Source of the DNA: Neorhizobium alkalisoli | Lineage (GTDB): Bacteria > Pseudomonadota > Alphaproteobacteria > Rhizobiales > Rhizobiaceae | Length of the DNA stretch: 64,000 bases | Assembly (NCBI RefSeq): GCF_007829835.1 | Contig: NZ_VIWP01000004.1 | Coordinates: 499,340-563,339, forward strand | Reading direction: 5' to 3' | Part shown: positions 6,382 through 15,049 of the stretch, in pieces | How positions within the stretch are numbered: position 1 is the first letter of the stretch | How the letters are laid out: each line of letters opens with the position of its first letter | Program-made: the position numbers and the translations under genes | The notes under the pieces: generated by a model | Seen by the model: only the letters and a program-made list of their open reading frames with translations | Database searches by the model: none | What the model was told of the DNA's origin: nothing

Positions 6382-7856
6382 GCGCAAGCCAGAAACTCAG
6401 CGAGCGCATGGCCGAAATGGTTTCTATTGCAGTTCGCGACGGCGTTTTCGACGCGGGCAAAAATGAGAATGACAGAAATCGTTGCCGCAGGCTCGATTCG
6501 TACGGGCTGTTTCGCCGGGACCTACGAGATTCCGGCCGATATTATCCGACCGACGCTGCCCGGGAGCGCTTCGCAGGATCTGCAGCCGAACCGCAATCCG
6601 TGCCGGAGCGGGATACGATAGCGCCGCCAACAGGCGAGCGCTTCCCGCACCATGCGCTCGCAGACCTCTTCCCCATGCTGAGCGACGCGGAACTGAACGA
6701 GCTTTCAGATGACATCGCAGCGCGCGGGCAGGAGAATCCGGTCTGGATCTTTCAGGGCCAGATTGTTGACGGCCGAAACCGCGAAGAAGCGTGCCATCGC
6801 GCCGGGATCGTGCCGAAATACAGCGAGTATCGCGGTGATGACCCGCTTGGCTTCGTCTTGTCTCTCAATCTGAGGCGGCGCCATCTGACGGAAAGCCAAC
6901 GCGCCATGGTCGCGGCCAAAATCGTCGATTGGGAGCGCGGCATGAACCAGTCCAGCGCCGGGTCGGCAAATTTGCCGACCCGCGAGGCTGCGCGCCGGCT
7001 GTCCATTTCGGAACGGGCAGTGGTTTCGGCGAAACGCATTCGCGAACATGGCTCGCTTGCATTGATCCAGGCTATCGACAGCGGCAGGATCAAGGTCAGC
7101 GCAGGGGCGGAAATCTCGTATCTGGAGCGGCAAGCGCAGGACGAGGCCATTCGCGCCGAGGAAAGGCAGATTGCCGCGCGGGCCAAGGAGCTGCGCAACA
7201 GGCGCCTTTCGATAAACCGCGCCAGTCGCACGAACATGATCAACCTGATCGCCCAGCAAGGCAAGGTTTCCGCTGGTGAGATGCCCCGCGCAGCCTTCCC
7301 GCTCGGTTATTGCGATTTCCCCTGGGAGCAGGAGGCTTACAGCAACGAGACCGGGCAGGATAAGGGTCTCAAGTATCCGTCCATGACGGTCGACGAAGGC
7401 ATGAGGCTGTGCGCCGGGGAGAAAAGCCCTTTTACCCGAGATGCCAAGCTTTATTTCTGGACGACGACGAACCGGTTTCGCGATGCCATTCGCATCATTG
7501 AGGCGTGGGGGTTTGCCTATGTGACCGCGATTACATGGGACAAGGTCGATATCGGCATGGGGCGCGAGGTCCGCGACCGCACAGAGCACCTGCTGATCTG
7601 CAAGCGCGGTGAGTTTCCGGGTATCGACCTTTATACGGCAAAGCCGCCGAGCCTCTACACGGAAAAGAAGACACAGCACAGCCGAAAGCCAGTCTGGTTC
7701 GCAGAAGAGATCGAGCGGCTGCATCCGACGATGCGCAAGCTGGAGCTTTTCCAGCGGCGCGAAAGCCTTGCCCAGGGCGATATCCGCCTGAATGGCCAGT
7801 GGCATTTCTGGGGTTTCGAGGCCGGCGATGCTCAGGATCGGGAGGCCGCAGAATGA
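6378..7856 (+). CDS. ParB-like nuclease domain / MT-A70 adenine methyltransferase fusion
   Basis: 492 aa. A ParB-type domain occupies residues ~88-190 (FPMLSDAELNELSDDIAARG, IVDGRNREEACHRAG). A linker with helix-turn-helix residues (~195-245) leads to an MT-A70 domain (~305-475) with GYCDFPWEQ and a C-terminal MRKLELFQRRE. These fusions are common in phages and are thought to methylate adenine N6 in DNA, protecting phage DNA or marking it. Residue 313 starts DFPW where the family usually has DPPW; the aromatic replaces the first Pro, so activity should be tested. ATGA overlap with both neighbours. Confidence 0.82.
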   Translation: MSASQKLSERMAEMVSIAVRDGVFDAGKNENDRNRCRRLDSYGLFRRDLRDSGRYYPTDAARERFAGSAAEPQSVPERDTIAPPTGERFPHHALADLFPMLSDAELNELSDDIAARGQENPVWIFQGQIVDGRNREEACHRAGIVPKYSEYRGDDPLGFVLSLNLRRRHLTESQRAMVAAKIVDWERGMNQSSAGSANLPTREAARRLSISERAVVSAKRIREHGSLALIQAIDSGRIKVSAGAEISYLERQAQDEAIRAEERQIAARAKELRNRRLSINRASRTNMINLIAQQGKVSAGEMPRAAFPLGYCDFPWEQEAYSNETGQDKGLKYPSMTVDEGMRLCAGEKSPFTRDAKLYFWTTTNRFRDAIRIIEAWGFAYVTAITWDKVDIGMGREVRDRTEHLLICKRGEFPGIDLYTAKPPSLYTEKKTQHSRKPVWFAEEIERLHPTMRKLELFQRRESLAQGDIRLNGQWHFWGFEAGDAQDREAAE

Positions 7857-8146
7857 CCGCACCTCGATCTTTCGACATTTCCGAATGTGAGACGCCGCAG
7901 GACATGGCGCGCTGGCTTCTTCGCTGCCCGTTCGACGACCTCTCTCGGGACGAAGGGTTCATTCGTCGGTGGCTCCAATGCACAGGTTTTCGTGAGGGCC
8001 TTGCCTACATCGAGAGCATCCTTGCCGTAATACGGGCGGAGCGGCGCGAAGACGGCCAGCTTATGCATTTCATGGCATTCTCGACCGCCAACGGTCGCCT
8101 CTGGCGCGTTGCCGAAGGCCTTGAGCCAGTTGGGTTGGGGGATTGA
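7853..8146 (+). CDS. Hypothetical phage protein
   Basis: 97 aa from ATG 7853, coupled (ATGA) to the methyltransferase fusion. The sequence FDISECETPQDMARWLLRCP and the end VAEGLEPVGLGD show no catalytic motif. It is helical and acidic. Similar short genes accompany MT-A70 genes in rhizobial phages, but the role is unknown. Confidence 0.55.
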   Translation: MTAPRSFDISECETPQDMARWLLRCPFDDLSRDEGFIRRWLQCTGFREGLAYIESILAVIRAERREDGQLMHFMAFSTANGRLWRVAEGLEPVGLGD

Positions 8147-8150
8147 TCCA

Positions 8151-9026
8151 GTGACCTCCGAAGCCACCATCAGGCGCGGCGTCCGAAACGCCAGATATGC
8201 CGCAATCCCAAATCACGTTTTTGAGGATGACCGCCTCTCCATGGAGGCGCGCTGGCTGCTGAGCTACCTGCTTTCCAAGCCGGATAACTGGACGGTTGTC
8301 ATCGGTGATATTACCAAAAAGGGCAATTGCGGGCGCGATAAGGCCCGCAAGATGATCGCTGAGCTTGTCAAGCATGGATATGCAGAACGAGAGCAACAGC
8401 GGGACGATGGCAAGTTTGGCTCATCCGTTCTGGTGATTTTCGATGAGCCGAGAAGCGTAGAAGCCACCAACAGCGGAAATAGTGTTGCATTTCTACCGCA
8501 GACTGATTTACCGGCGACGGCAACACCGTCGCCGGTTTCGCCGTCGCCGGTAAAATCGGCACTTAGTAATAACTTAAATCTAGAAAATACTGATTGTCAG
8601 CAACCTGATACTCCCCCGGGCGCGATGCGATCAGCTCGGGATGAGCTGATGGTGGTCCTCGACGCCGATCATGCCAATGCCGTGATCGAGCACCGGAAGA
8701 AAATCCGAAAACCGTTGACCCCGTACGCGGCGCAATTGCTGGCACGACGATTTGCGCTGATGCCTAACCCTAATTCGGCGGCCGACGTGATGATCGGCAA
8801 TGGTTGGCAGGGATTCGAGCCCGACTGGCTCGAAAGCCGTGGCGCTCGGGGAAGATCGCCGCCGAGGCAGAGTGACTTTCAGCGAAGGCAAGACGCGGCG
8901 AAAGCCGCACTCGATCAGGTTATCACTGGAGACGACGATGGGTACGGAAGTTTCGACAGACATCACGATATCGAACTTGGACGCTCAGATTTCGGCGCTA
9001 CGGGAAAAGCTCGCCCCCGCCACTGA
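8151..9026 (+). CDS. Helix-turn-helix replication-type phage protein
   Basis: 291 aa from GTG 8151 (GGGGGA about 10 nt upstream; the ATG at 8109 lies inside the previous gene). Residues ~5-95 (YAAIPNHVFEDDRLS, WLLSYLLSKPDNW, KKGNCGRDKARKMIAEL) form the winged-helix domain seen at the start of many phage replication initiator/DnaD-type proteins. A Pro/Ser-rich linker and a second helical domain follow. Its place before two further early genes suits a role at the phage origin (inference). Confidence 0.65.
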   Translation: MTSEATIRRGVRNARYAAIPNHVFEDDRLSMEARWLLSYLLSKPDNWTVVIGDITKKGNCGRDKARKMIAELVKHGYAEREQQRDDGKFGSSVLVIFDEPRSVEATNSGNSVAFLPQTDLPATATPSPVSPSPVKSALSNNLNLENTDCQQPDTPPGAMRSARDELMVVLDADHANAVIEHRKKIRKPLTPYAAQLLARRFALMPNPNSAADVMIGNGWQGFEPDWLESRGARGRSPPRQSDFQRRQDAAKAALDQVITGDDDGYGSFDRHHDIELGRSDFGATGKARPRH

Positions 9027-9435
9027 CCGAGATGTCGCGGGCTTCCTGAGATCGCTTATGGCGGCAGGACTTGCCATGCCGTCGCCAATCGAGCCTGAGA
9101 GGGCCCCTGCGATCTACGGGTATTCCCTGTGTGGCCTGCCTTATTCGTCGATCGAAAAGGTAACGAAAAAGCTCCTGCGTGGGGAATACGAGCGTGAGCA
9201 CGGGTTTCTTCCCAAGCCGCCCGAGTTTGCCCAGATGGTCAGAGCCGAAGAAGCTTTGATCAGGGCTGACCTGCGCCGTAGCCAGGAGATACGTCAGACC
9301 AAGATGGAATTGCAGGATATCAGAAAGCGCCCTGCGCCAAGTGCTGAGAGCATAGAGCGCGTCAGGGCGCTAGTTCGGGGCGTCACACGTCATATGACCT
9401 CTCACGAGCGTACGGAGGGGCAGAATGGCGCCTGA
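8938..9435 (+). CDS. Hypothetical early phage protein
   Basis: 165 aa from ATG 8938, overlapping the upstream gene by 89 bp in another frame. The middle part YGYSLCGLPYSSIEKVTKKL and FLPKPPEFAQMVRAEE resembles the C-terminal part of phage replication accessory proteins, which often carry helices that touch a helicase, but I see no Walker motif. A coiled-coil (residues ~100-140) follows. Position suggests a replication accessory factor. Confidence 0.5.
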   Translation: MGTEVSTDITISNLDAQISALREKLAPATDRDVAGFLRSLMAAGLAMPSPIEPERAPAIYGYSLCGLPYSSIEKVTKKLLRGEYEREHGFLPKPPEFAQMVRAEEALIRADLRRSQEIRQTKMELQDIRKRPAPSAESIERVRALVRGVTRHMTSHERTEGQNGA

Positions 9436-10156
9436 AGCTTCCAAGGAGAGCGTTCTGCGCGAGGTGCGCAAGGTGCATCGGGAATGGCCAACATTCCTGT
9501 CCGACAGCATCCCAAAGGTTGAAAAGGCGGCGCTTGAGCTGCCCGACGATGCGCGCCAGGCTGGACTGCAAATGGCGCCGCTGTTTGTGCGAAACTGCAA
9601 GGAGCGCAAGAACAACGTCTGTTCCTTTGCGGTCTATCTGCGCGAGCGCAGATGGGAACGGCTGACTGACATAGGCATAGCTGCTGAGCCGAAGCGGCCG
9701 GAGGCATACACCCGCTTCAGCAGGGCAGGACATGCTCTGAGGCTCTACGAGCTGGTTCAGCCAATAGGACATCTTCCTACCATGCCAGCTGCGCTGCAGT
9801 TGGTCTGCGAGGCGGGAGAGCATCCGGACGCGACCGACGCTGAGCGAAAGATGTCGGTGAAGATCCGGAGTGATCATCGCAAGAGGTGGGGTTGGCCTGC
9901 TGTGAACGCCATGGCCGGAAAGAGCCGGATATTGGTTCCCGATTGGCTTCTGAAAATATCGGAGACGTTTGCCACGATTGATGCGGGCTCGCATGCCCTT
10001 TCCGGGTGGATGGAGCTCTTTGAGAGACGGTCGTGGCCTTGGTTCCCCGACAACATGGAAAGGTACTTCTTCCCTGCCGGCAACGACCCAGAGCAGGCTT
10101 TATACGATTTCATGGATGCAATTTCGATGGAGCGGAGCGATGACGATGCAGCATAA
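9425..10156 (+). CDS. Hypothetical early phage protein
   Basis: 243 aa with GGAGG 6-7 nt upstream of the ATG. Predominantly helical; segments LFVRNCKERKNNVCSFAVYLRERRWE and VPDWLLKISETFATIDAG stand out but match no motif I know. It overlaps both neighbours slightly, so it is part of the same operon as the HTH protein and the NusG-like gene. Confidence 0.5.
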   Translation: MAPEASKESVLREVRKVHREWPTFLSDSIPKVEKAALELPDDARQAGLQMAPLFVRNCKERKNNVCSFAVYLRERRWERLTDIGIAAEPKRPEAYTRFSRAGHALRLYELVQPIGHLPTMPAALQLVCEAGEHPDATDAERKMSVKIRSDHRKRWGWPAVNAMAGKSRILVPDWLLKISETFATIDAGSHALSGWMELFERRSWPWFPDNMERYFFPAGNDPEQALYDFMDAISMERSDDDAA

Positions 10157-10817
10157 GCGGGGCAGCTTCTTCAACTTCGCGAATGGTGAGGTCGAGATCC
10201 GCGACTACGCACTGCTCAAGGTCGAGAATGCGCAACGGGCGCAGGCCATCCGAATCAATCAGCTCGGACTTGCCAGTAGGCGAATCGCTGACGAATACCC
10301 TCATCTGGCCGCCTGGTTCTGCTTAAGGACTACAGCTGGACGTGAGTTCCTTGTGGAAAGCGCGTTGATTGATGCGAAAGTTCAGGCGTTGGTTCCGACG
10401 CGCAAGGGCGACAAAATCATGAAAAGGCACCGGATCATTCCCGCTCCGACGTTGCCGGTGCTGCCCGGTTATGTGCTGGTCAGGTGCGTTCCAGCGCCTG
10501 GTGCCATGGCTGGATTGAGGCGGTTTGAGAGGGTTTTGGATGTGATAGGAACTGCCGAAAAACCGTATCGAGTGCCGGACAAATTCGTAAGTAAGTTCAT
10601 TGAGAAAGCTGTGGCCGGCGAGTACGATCATAGGCCACCGGCTCCTGCTGACTACCCTGTTGGACAACCTGTTAGAGTGATAGATGGACCCTTTGCGAGT
10701 TTCCCCGGAACAGTGACGGACTTTGACGGTGAGAGCTGTCGCATCAGGGTGGAGGTGATGATCTTCGGCCGTGCAACGCCTGTCGAATTAGATGTTGCGC
10801 AGATCGAAAAAGTATGA
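10140..10817 (+). CDS. NusG-like transcription antitermination protein
   Basis: 225 aa. An N-terminal NGN-like domain (WFCLRTTAGREFLVESALID, LPVLPGYVLVRCV) is followed by a KOW-type domain at the C-terminus (PVGQPVRVIDGPFASFPGTV, IEKV). NusG paralogues travel with RNA polymerase and suppress pausing or termination. GGAG precedes ATG 10140; ATG 10146 is an alternative. It is the last early gene, directly before a non-coding leader with a terminator and the late genes, so it may be the late-gene switch, in the place of lambda Q (inference). Confidence 0.8.
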   Translation: MTMQHKRGSFFNFANGEVEIRDYALLKVENAQRAQAIRINQLGLASRRIADEYPHLAAWFCLRTTAGREFLVESALIDAKVQALVPTRKGDKIMKRHRIIPAPTLPVLPGYVLVRCVPAPGAMAGLRRFERVLDVIGTAEKPYRVPDKFVSKFIEKAVAGEYDHRPPAPADYPVGQPVRVIDGPFASFPGTVTDFDGESCRIRVEVMIFGRATPVELDVAQIEKV

Positions 10818-11034
10818 GTAAAAATCAGCCTACGGATGATCCTATGATCCTGATTGCGAGCCTTTGAGTGATCGGCTTTGACCGAGAGCGAGTGAAGCGA
10901 AAGCTTCCAGGTGGGTACGCCGGTAGGACCCAGCCCTAAGCCTCCACATGTGAGGCACCGATTCAGGGTCAGTGCTACTGCTATGAGATGACGACGACAG
11001 GCGGCCGAGAGGTCGCCTTTTGTGTTCTAAGGAT
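10818..11034 (+). promoter_or_regulatory. Late-operon leader region
   Basis: 217 bp without a gene between the NusG-like gene and HNH. It holds several G/C-rich stem-forming blocks and ends with the terminator described separately. The layout is that of an antitermination leader: regulator gene, structured RNA, terminator, late genes. Confidence 0.45.
10999..11021 (+). terminator. GNRA-loop hairpin terminator before late genes
   Basis: An 8-bp stem AGGCGGCC/GGTCGCCT (one G-U pair) with a GAGA tetraloop is followed by TTTT. It lies 14 bp before the HNH start, so polymerase entering the late genes must read through it. Confidence 0.65.
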
Positions 11035-11397
11035 ATGCCTCGTCTCAAGTCCTTGCCCCCCAGACTGAATACGATGCCATCACGTCTTGGTCGTGTGGCT
11101 GGTGATGAAAAGTCCCGCCATCGTGAGCGCGACGCCAACCTTGAGCACCGTAAGTGGTACAAGACGGCACGATGGCAGAAGCTGCGCATGTCTGTGTTGG
11201 TCAGGGACATGTTCACCTGCCAGATGGTTGGATGCGGACGCATCGAGGCGGACACCTCGCAGCTCGTCGCCGACCACAAGACGCCGCATCATGGTGATGA
11301 GCGGTTGTTCTGGGATGATCAGAACCTGCAGTGCCTGTGCAAGCCATGTCATGACCGGCTGAAGCAGAAGGAAGAGCGGTCGCAGGCTCGACGGTGA
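11035..11397 (+). CDS. HNH endonuclease of packaging module
   Basis: 120 aa from ATG 11035 with AAGGAT upstream. The C-terminal half has the HNH fold: zinc Cys in CQMVGCGRI, the first His pair in VADHKTPHHGD, Asn in DDQNLQCLC and the last CKPCHDRL. In HK97-like phages the HNH protein next to terminase is required for specific cos cleavage. The cos-like sequence and terS follow directly. Confidence 0.85.
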   Translation: MPRLKSLPPRLNTMPSRLGRVAGDEKSRHRERDANLEHRKWYKTARWQKLRMSVLVRDMFTCQMVGCGRIEADTSQLVADHKTPHHGDERLFWDDQNLQCLCKPCHDRLKQKEERSQARR

Positions 11398-11520
11398 CCG
11401 TCGACATGCCCGCAGAGGCCCAACCGGACCCCTAGAGCCTCAAGGGGGGGGCGGGTCGAAAGTCTGGAAGACCCTCCACCCCTAGACCCGCGCCCCTCTC
11501 ACCATGATATTTTTTTTCTG
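11398..11520 (+). other. Candidate cos site
   Basis: The 123-bp gap between HNH and terS contains a run of eight G followed by CGGGTC (11444-11457) and its imperfect inverted counterpart GACCCGCGCCCC (11485-11496), plus a nested GTC/GAC pair. This dyad of G/C-rich arms at this place is what cos phages of this type show. The terS leader itself is T-rich and has no clear ribosome site. Confidence 0.5.
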
Positions 11521-12000
11521 ATGGACCAAGATTTAGACCTCTTTGGCAACCCTCTGCTGACCTCGGACCCTAAGCTTGGTCGGCCAGAGCATAAGCCATC
11601 AGAAGAAAACATCATATTTGTCATGGTGTTACTCGCGTCAGGACAGTCCAATAAAGAGGTTGCCGCAACGCTTGGTCTGTCTGTCCCGACTTTTCGAAAA
11701 CATTATTTGCACTTGCTCAAGCAGCGTGACCTGATGCTCGATCGCCTTCGGACCAAGCTTCGTGTGACCCAAATTCAGCAGGGGCTTAGTGGGAACGCCG
11801 CGGCGCTGAATGCGGCACTCAATACGCTCGACAAGGTTCGGGCTGAGAGCGCGCAAAAGCGGGTTGACCATCGCGGGTCGACGAAGGCCGAGAAAGCTCC
11901 GAAGCTTGGCAAAAAGGAGCAGCGGCAGATTACGGCACAGAACATTGGAGGCAAGTTTGCGCCTCCGACGCCTCCCAAACTTATCGTCGATAACGGCTGA
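11521..12000 (+). CDS. Terminase small subunit candidate
   Basis: 159 aa. A helix-turn-helix (residues ~28-62, QSNKEVAATLGLSVPTFRKH) is followed by a long helix and a basic, flexible tail. It lies between a cos-like site and terL and its stop overlaps the terL start (TGATG), the standard terS position. TerS recognises the packaging site and loads TerL. No Shine-Dalgarno is visible before the ATG. Confidence 0.75.
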   Translation: MDQDLDLFGNPLLTSDPKLGRPEHKPSEENIIFVMVLLASGQSNKEVAATLGLSVPTFRKHYLHLLKQRDLMLDRLRTKLRVTQIQQGLSGNAAALNAALNTLDKVRAESAQKRVDHRGSTKAEKAPKLGKKEQRQITAQNIGGKFAPPTPPKLIVDNG

Positions 12001-13757
12001 TGGAGTGGTCTACCGCCTGCCCGGACTGGGAACAGAGGATTGTCGAGCGCAAATCCCTCGTTCCATTTGAGCCGCTTTTCCCAGACGAGGCCGAGGCCGC
12101 GCTTGCGGTGTTCAAGTCTCTTCGTATCGTCGATGTGGCGGGCCAGCCAACTTTCGGCGAAGCTTGCGAGGCCTATGTCTTCGATTTCGTCCGTGCTGTC
12201 TTTGGGGCTTACGACCACCGGAACGCAAAGCGACTGATTGAAGAATTCTTCCTGCTTATCTCGAAGAAGAATATCAAATCGACGCTCGCAGCTGGCATCA
12301 TGCTGACGGCACTGATCCGAAACTGGCGCCACTCTGCCGAGCTTTTGATCGTTGCGCCAACGCTGGAGATTGCGGGGAACTCTTTCAAGCCTGCCGCCGA
12401 CATGGTGCGGGCCGATCCTGAGCTTGTTCACCTTCTGCATGTCCAAGATAACCTTCGGCAGATCACTCACCTGACGACGAATGCTGTTCTGAAGGTTGTT
12501 TCTGCAGATGCCAGTACGGTTGGCGGCAAAAAGGCTGCTTTCGTATTGGTCGAGGAGCTATGGCTTTTCGGAAAGCGTCCAGGCTCAGGCGCAATGCTGC
12601 AGGAAGCGACAGGCGGCCTTATTTCCCGCCCAGAGGGCTTCGTTATTTACATTTCGACCCAGTCAGATGAGGTTCCGGCTGGTGTATTCAAAGAACGGCT
12701 CGAATATTTCCGAGACGTCCGAGACGGCAAGATCAGCGACCCCAGAAGTCTCCCTGTCCTCTACGAGTTTCCTGACTCGATGATCGACAGTGAGGCCTAT
12801 CTTGACCCTGCGAACTTCTATGTCACCAACCCGAACATGGGTCGGTCGGTAAGTAAGGAGTGGCTTGAGCGCAAGTTGCTGAGGGTCAAAAGCGGGGAAG
12901 ACGAGGAAGGCGATACCCTTCAGAGTTTCCTTGCCAAGCACCTTAACATCGAGATTGGCATGCGGCTTCGTAAGAACCGTTGGCCTGGTGCAAACTACTG
13001 GGAAAAGGCGGGCGATGAAGAATTGTCCGCACTCGGTCATTTCGAAGCGTTGGAGCGGTTGCTGGATCGCAGCGAGGTAGCTGTTGTTGGTTTCGACGGT
13101 GGCGGCCTTGATGACTTGGCGGGACTGAACGTATTGGGTCGGGAACCGGCGGAGATACCGATCAGGGTCAAGATCGATGGGGTATGGTCCACCCGATACA
13201 TGAAGCGGTGGCTTTCATGGTCGCATGCCTGGTGTCATCGCGGCGTACTGGATCGTCGGAAGAAGATCGCGCCGATGCTCTCTGATTTCTCTAAGGCTGG
13301 TGAGCTGACAATCGTCGATGATGCCTTGGAGGATGTCGGTTCGATCATCGAAATCATCCAGAGGATCAAGGATCGCGGTTTGCTTGGCGGCGTCGCTGCA
13401 GACGCGGCCGGCTTGGGTGAATTCATTGACGCTCTTGAAGACATAGAGGTCAGTCAGGATGCTGGCCTGTTAGTTGCGGCCCCCCAAGGTTACGGAATGA
13501 TGAACGCGCTGAAGAGTGCGGAGCGTCGTGTGGCAAGTGGCCTGATAAAGCACTGTGGTGGCATTTTGATGCCTTGGTGCATCTCCAATTTAAAGATTGA
13601 GCCAACTGCAACCGCCATTCGCGCAACCAAACAGACCGCTGGCGACGCGAAAATCGACCCCGCCATGGCGTTCTTCAATTCCGTCACTTTGATGGCTCGG
13701 AACCCGACTGCACCTGGCCGATCGGTCTACGAAACTCGCGGCATAAGGATGATTTGA
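12000..13757 (+). CDS. Terminase large subunit
   Basis: 585 aa. The ATPase half contains a Walker A variant LISKKNIKSTLAAG (residues ~92-104) and the Walker B-like strand AFVLVEELWLFG (~181-192) with catalytic Glu. The nuclease half starts with VVGFDGGGLDDLAGL, carrying the first metal Asp, and later ADAAGLGEF. The protein pumps DNA into proheads and cuts concatemers. The usual Gly in the P-loop is Ile (KNIKS for KNGKS/T), otherwise the domain is normal. Confidence 0.93.
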   Translation: MEWSTACPDWEQRIVERKSLVPFEPLFPDEAEAALAVFKSLRIVDVAGQPTFGEACEAYVFDFVRAVFGAYDHRNAKRLIEEFFLLISKKNIKSTLAAGIMLTALIRNWRHSAELLIVAPTLEIAGNSFKPAADMVRADPELVHLLHVQDNLRQITHLTTNAVLKVVSADASTVGGKKAAFVLVEELWLFGKRPGSGAMLQEATGGLISRPEGFVIYISTQSDEVPAGVFKERLEYFRDVRDGKISDPRSLPVLYEFPDSMIDSEAYLDPANFYVTNPNMGRSVSKEWLERKLLRVKSGEDEEGDTLQSFLAKHLNIEIGMRLRKNRWPGANYWEKAGDEELSALGHFEALERLLDRSEVAVVGFDGGGLDDLAGLNVLGREPAEIPIRVKIDGVWSTRYMKRWLSWSHAWCHRGVLDRRKKIAPMLSDFSKAGELTIVDDALEDVGSIIEIIQRIKDRGLLGGVAADAAGLGEFIDALEDIEVSQDAGLLVAAPQGYGMMNALKSAERRVASGLIKHCGGILMPWCISNLKIEPTATAIRATKQTAGDAKIDPAMAFFNSVTLMARNPTAPGRSVYETRGIRMI

Positions 13758-13761
13758 AAAG

Positions 13762-15024
13762 ATGAGCATCCTTGAGCGCTTTGGTTTCCGTGCCGCTTCG
13801 CAGCCGAAGCCTCGGGCTGATGTCGTCAACGTATCGTCGGGAGATGTCTTTTACCTCGACGATCCCCGCGCCATAGAATTGCTGCGCGATGGGATGATGA
13901 CTGCCAGCGGCTTCACGGTGAACCCGGAAACGGCTCTGCGTAATCCGTCGATGTTTCGCGCGGTCAGCCTGATTTCGAACAGCATCGGCATGCTGCCGCT
14001 GCACCTGCTTGAGAAGGAAACCACCGAGAAAGCGACCGACCACCCGCTGTTCAAGGTCCTGCATCGCCGTCCGAACGGCTACCAGAGTGCATTCGATTTT
14101 CGCGCCATGATGCAGCTTCGGGCGCTTGTGTACGGCAATGCGTACGCCCGCATCGTTCGATCGACCAGTGTTCGGACGGGGAGCGCGAAGGTCCTCTCTC
14201 TTCTCCCGCTCGATCCGCGCGGGATGACAGTCAAGCTCAATGACAGCGCGGAGCTGGAATACGTTTACAGCCGTGACGGCCGGACCCAGCGTTTCAAGGC
14301 CGCCGATATCTTCCATCTCCGCGGAATGTCGCTCGACGGCATCAGCGGCTTTTCGCTGGTGAAGCAGGCCAAGGAATCAATTGGCCTTGCGCTTAGCGCG
14401 GAATTGGCAGCTGGCCGGCTCTACCGTAATGGCACGATGGTCGGTGGCGCTCTCTCCCACAAGGGGAAGCTCTCTGACGAAGCCTATGAGAGATTGAAGG
14501 CGAGCCTTTCGGAGAAGGAAGGCTCCGATAATGCCGGCAAGAACCTCATTCTTGAAGAAGGAATGGAGTGGAAGGCCTATAGCCAATCGGCCCGGGATTC
14601 GGAGCTTTCCGCAATCCGCAAGCTTCAGGTTGAAGAGATCGCCAGAATTTCTGGCGTGCCTCGTCCGCTTCTCATGGTTGACGAGACCAGCTGGGGCTCT
14701 GGCATCGAAGCGCTGGGACAATTCTTCGTCGCCTATGCCCTGAACCCATGGTTCGAGGCATGGCAGCAGGCGGTAGAGCGCAGTCTGCTTACCGATGACG
14801 AAATGGAAACCTATGAAGCCAAGTTCAATCCTGGTGCCCTTCTGCGTGGATCTCTGAAAGACCAGGCCGACTATCTGTCGAAGGCTCTGGGATCTGGCGG
14901 GCATCAGCCGTGGATCTGGTACGACGAGGCCCGTGCCACCATGGACCTTCCCAAGCGTGATGCGCCGCCGAACCAGATGATGGGCCATAACGGCGGGCCG
15001 ACACTGGACGATCCAGCGTCCTGA
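13762..15024 (+). CDS. HK97-family portal protein
   Basis: 420 aa. Typical portal features are TVNPETALRNPSMFRAVSLI, SIGMLPLHLLEKE, HPLFKVLHRRPNGYQSAFDF, LVYGNAYARIVR and the helix VEEIARISGVPRPLLMVDE. The dodecameric ring joins head and tail and is the DNA port. It follows terL by 4 bp and precedes the head protease, the classic HK97 gene order. Confidence 0.94.
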   Translation: MSILERFGFRAASQPKPRADVVNVSSGDVFYLDDPRAIELLRDGMMTASGFTVNPETALRNPSMFRAVSLISNSIGMLPLHLLEKETTEKATDHPLFKVLHRRPNGYQSAFDFRAMMQLRALVYGNAYARIVRSTSVRTGSAKVLSLLPLDPRGMTVKLNDSAELEYVYSRDGRTQRFKAADIFHLRGMSLDGISGFSLVKQAKESIGLALSAELAAGRLYRNGTMVGGALSHKGKLSDEAYERLKASLSEKEGSDNAGKNLILEEGMEWKAYSQSARDSELSAIRKLQVEEIARISGVPRPLLMVDETSWGSGIEALGQFFVAYALNPWFEAWQQAVERSLLTDDEMETYEAKFNPGALLRGSLKDQADYLSKALGSGGHQPWIWYDEARATMDLPKRDAPPNQMMGHNGGPTLDDPAS

Positions 15025-15049
15025 ACCAAAGCCGAATTCTATCGAGGAC

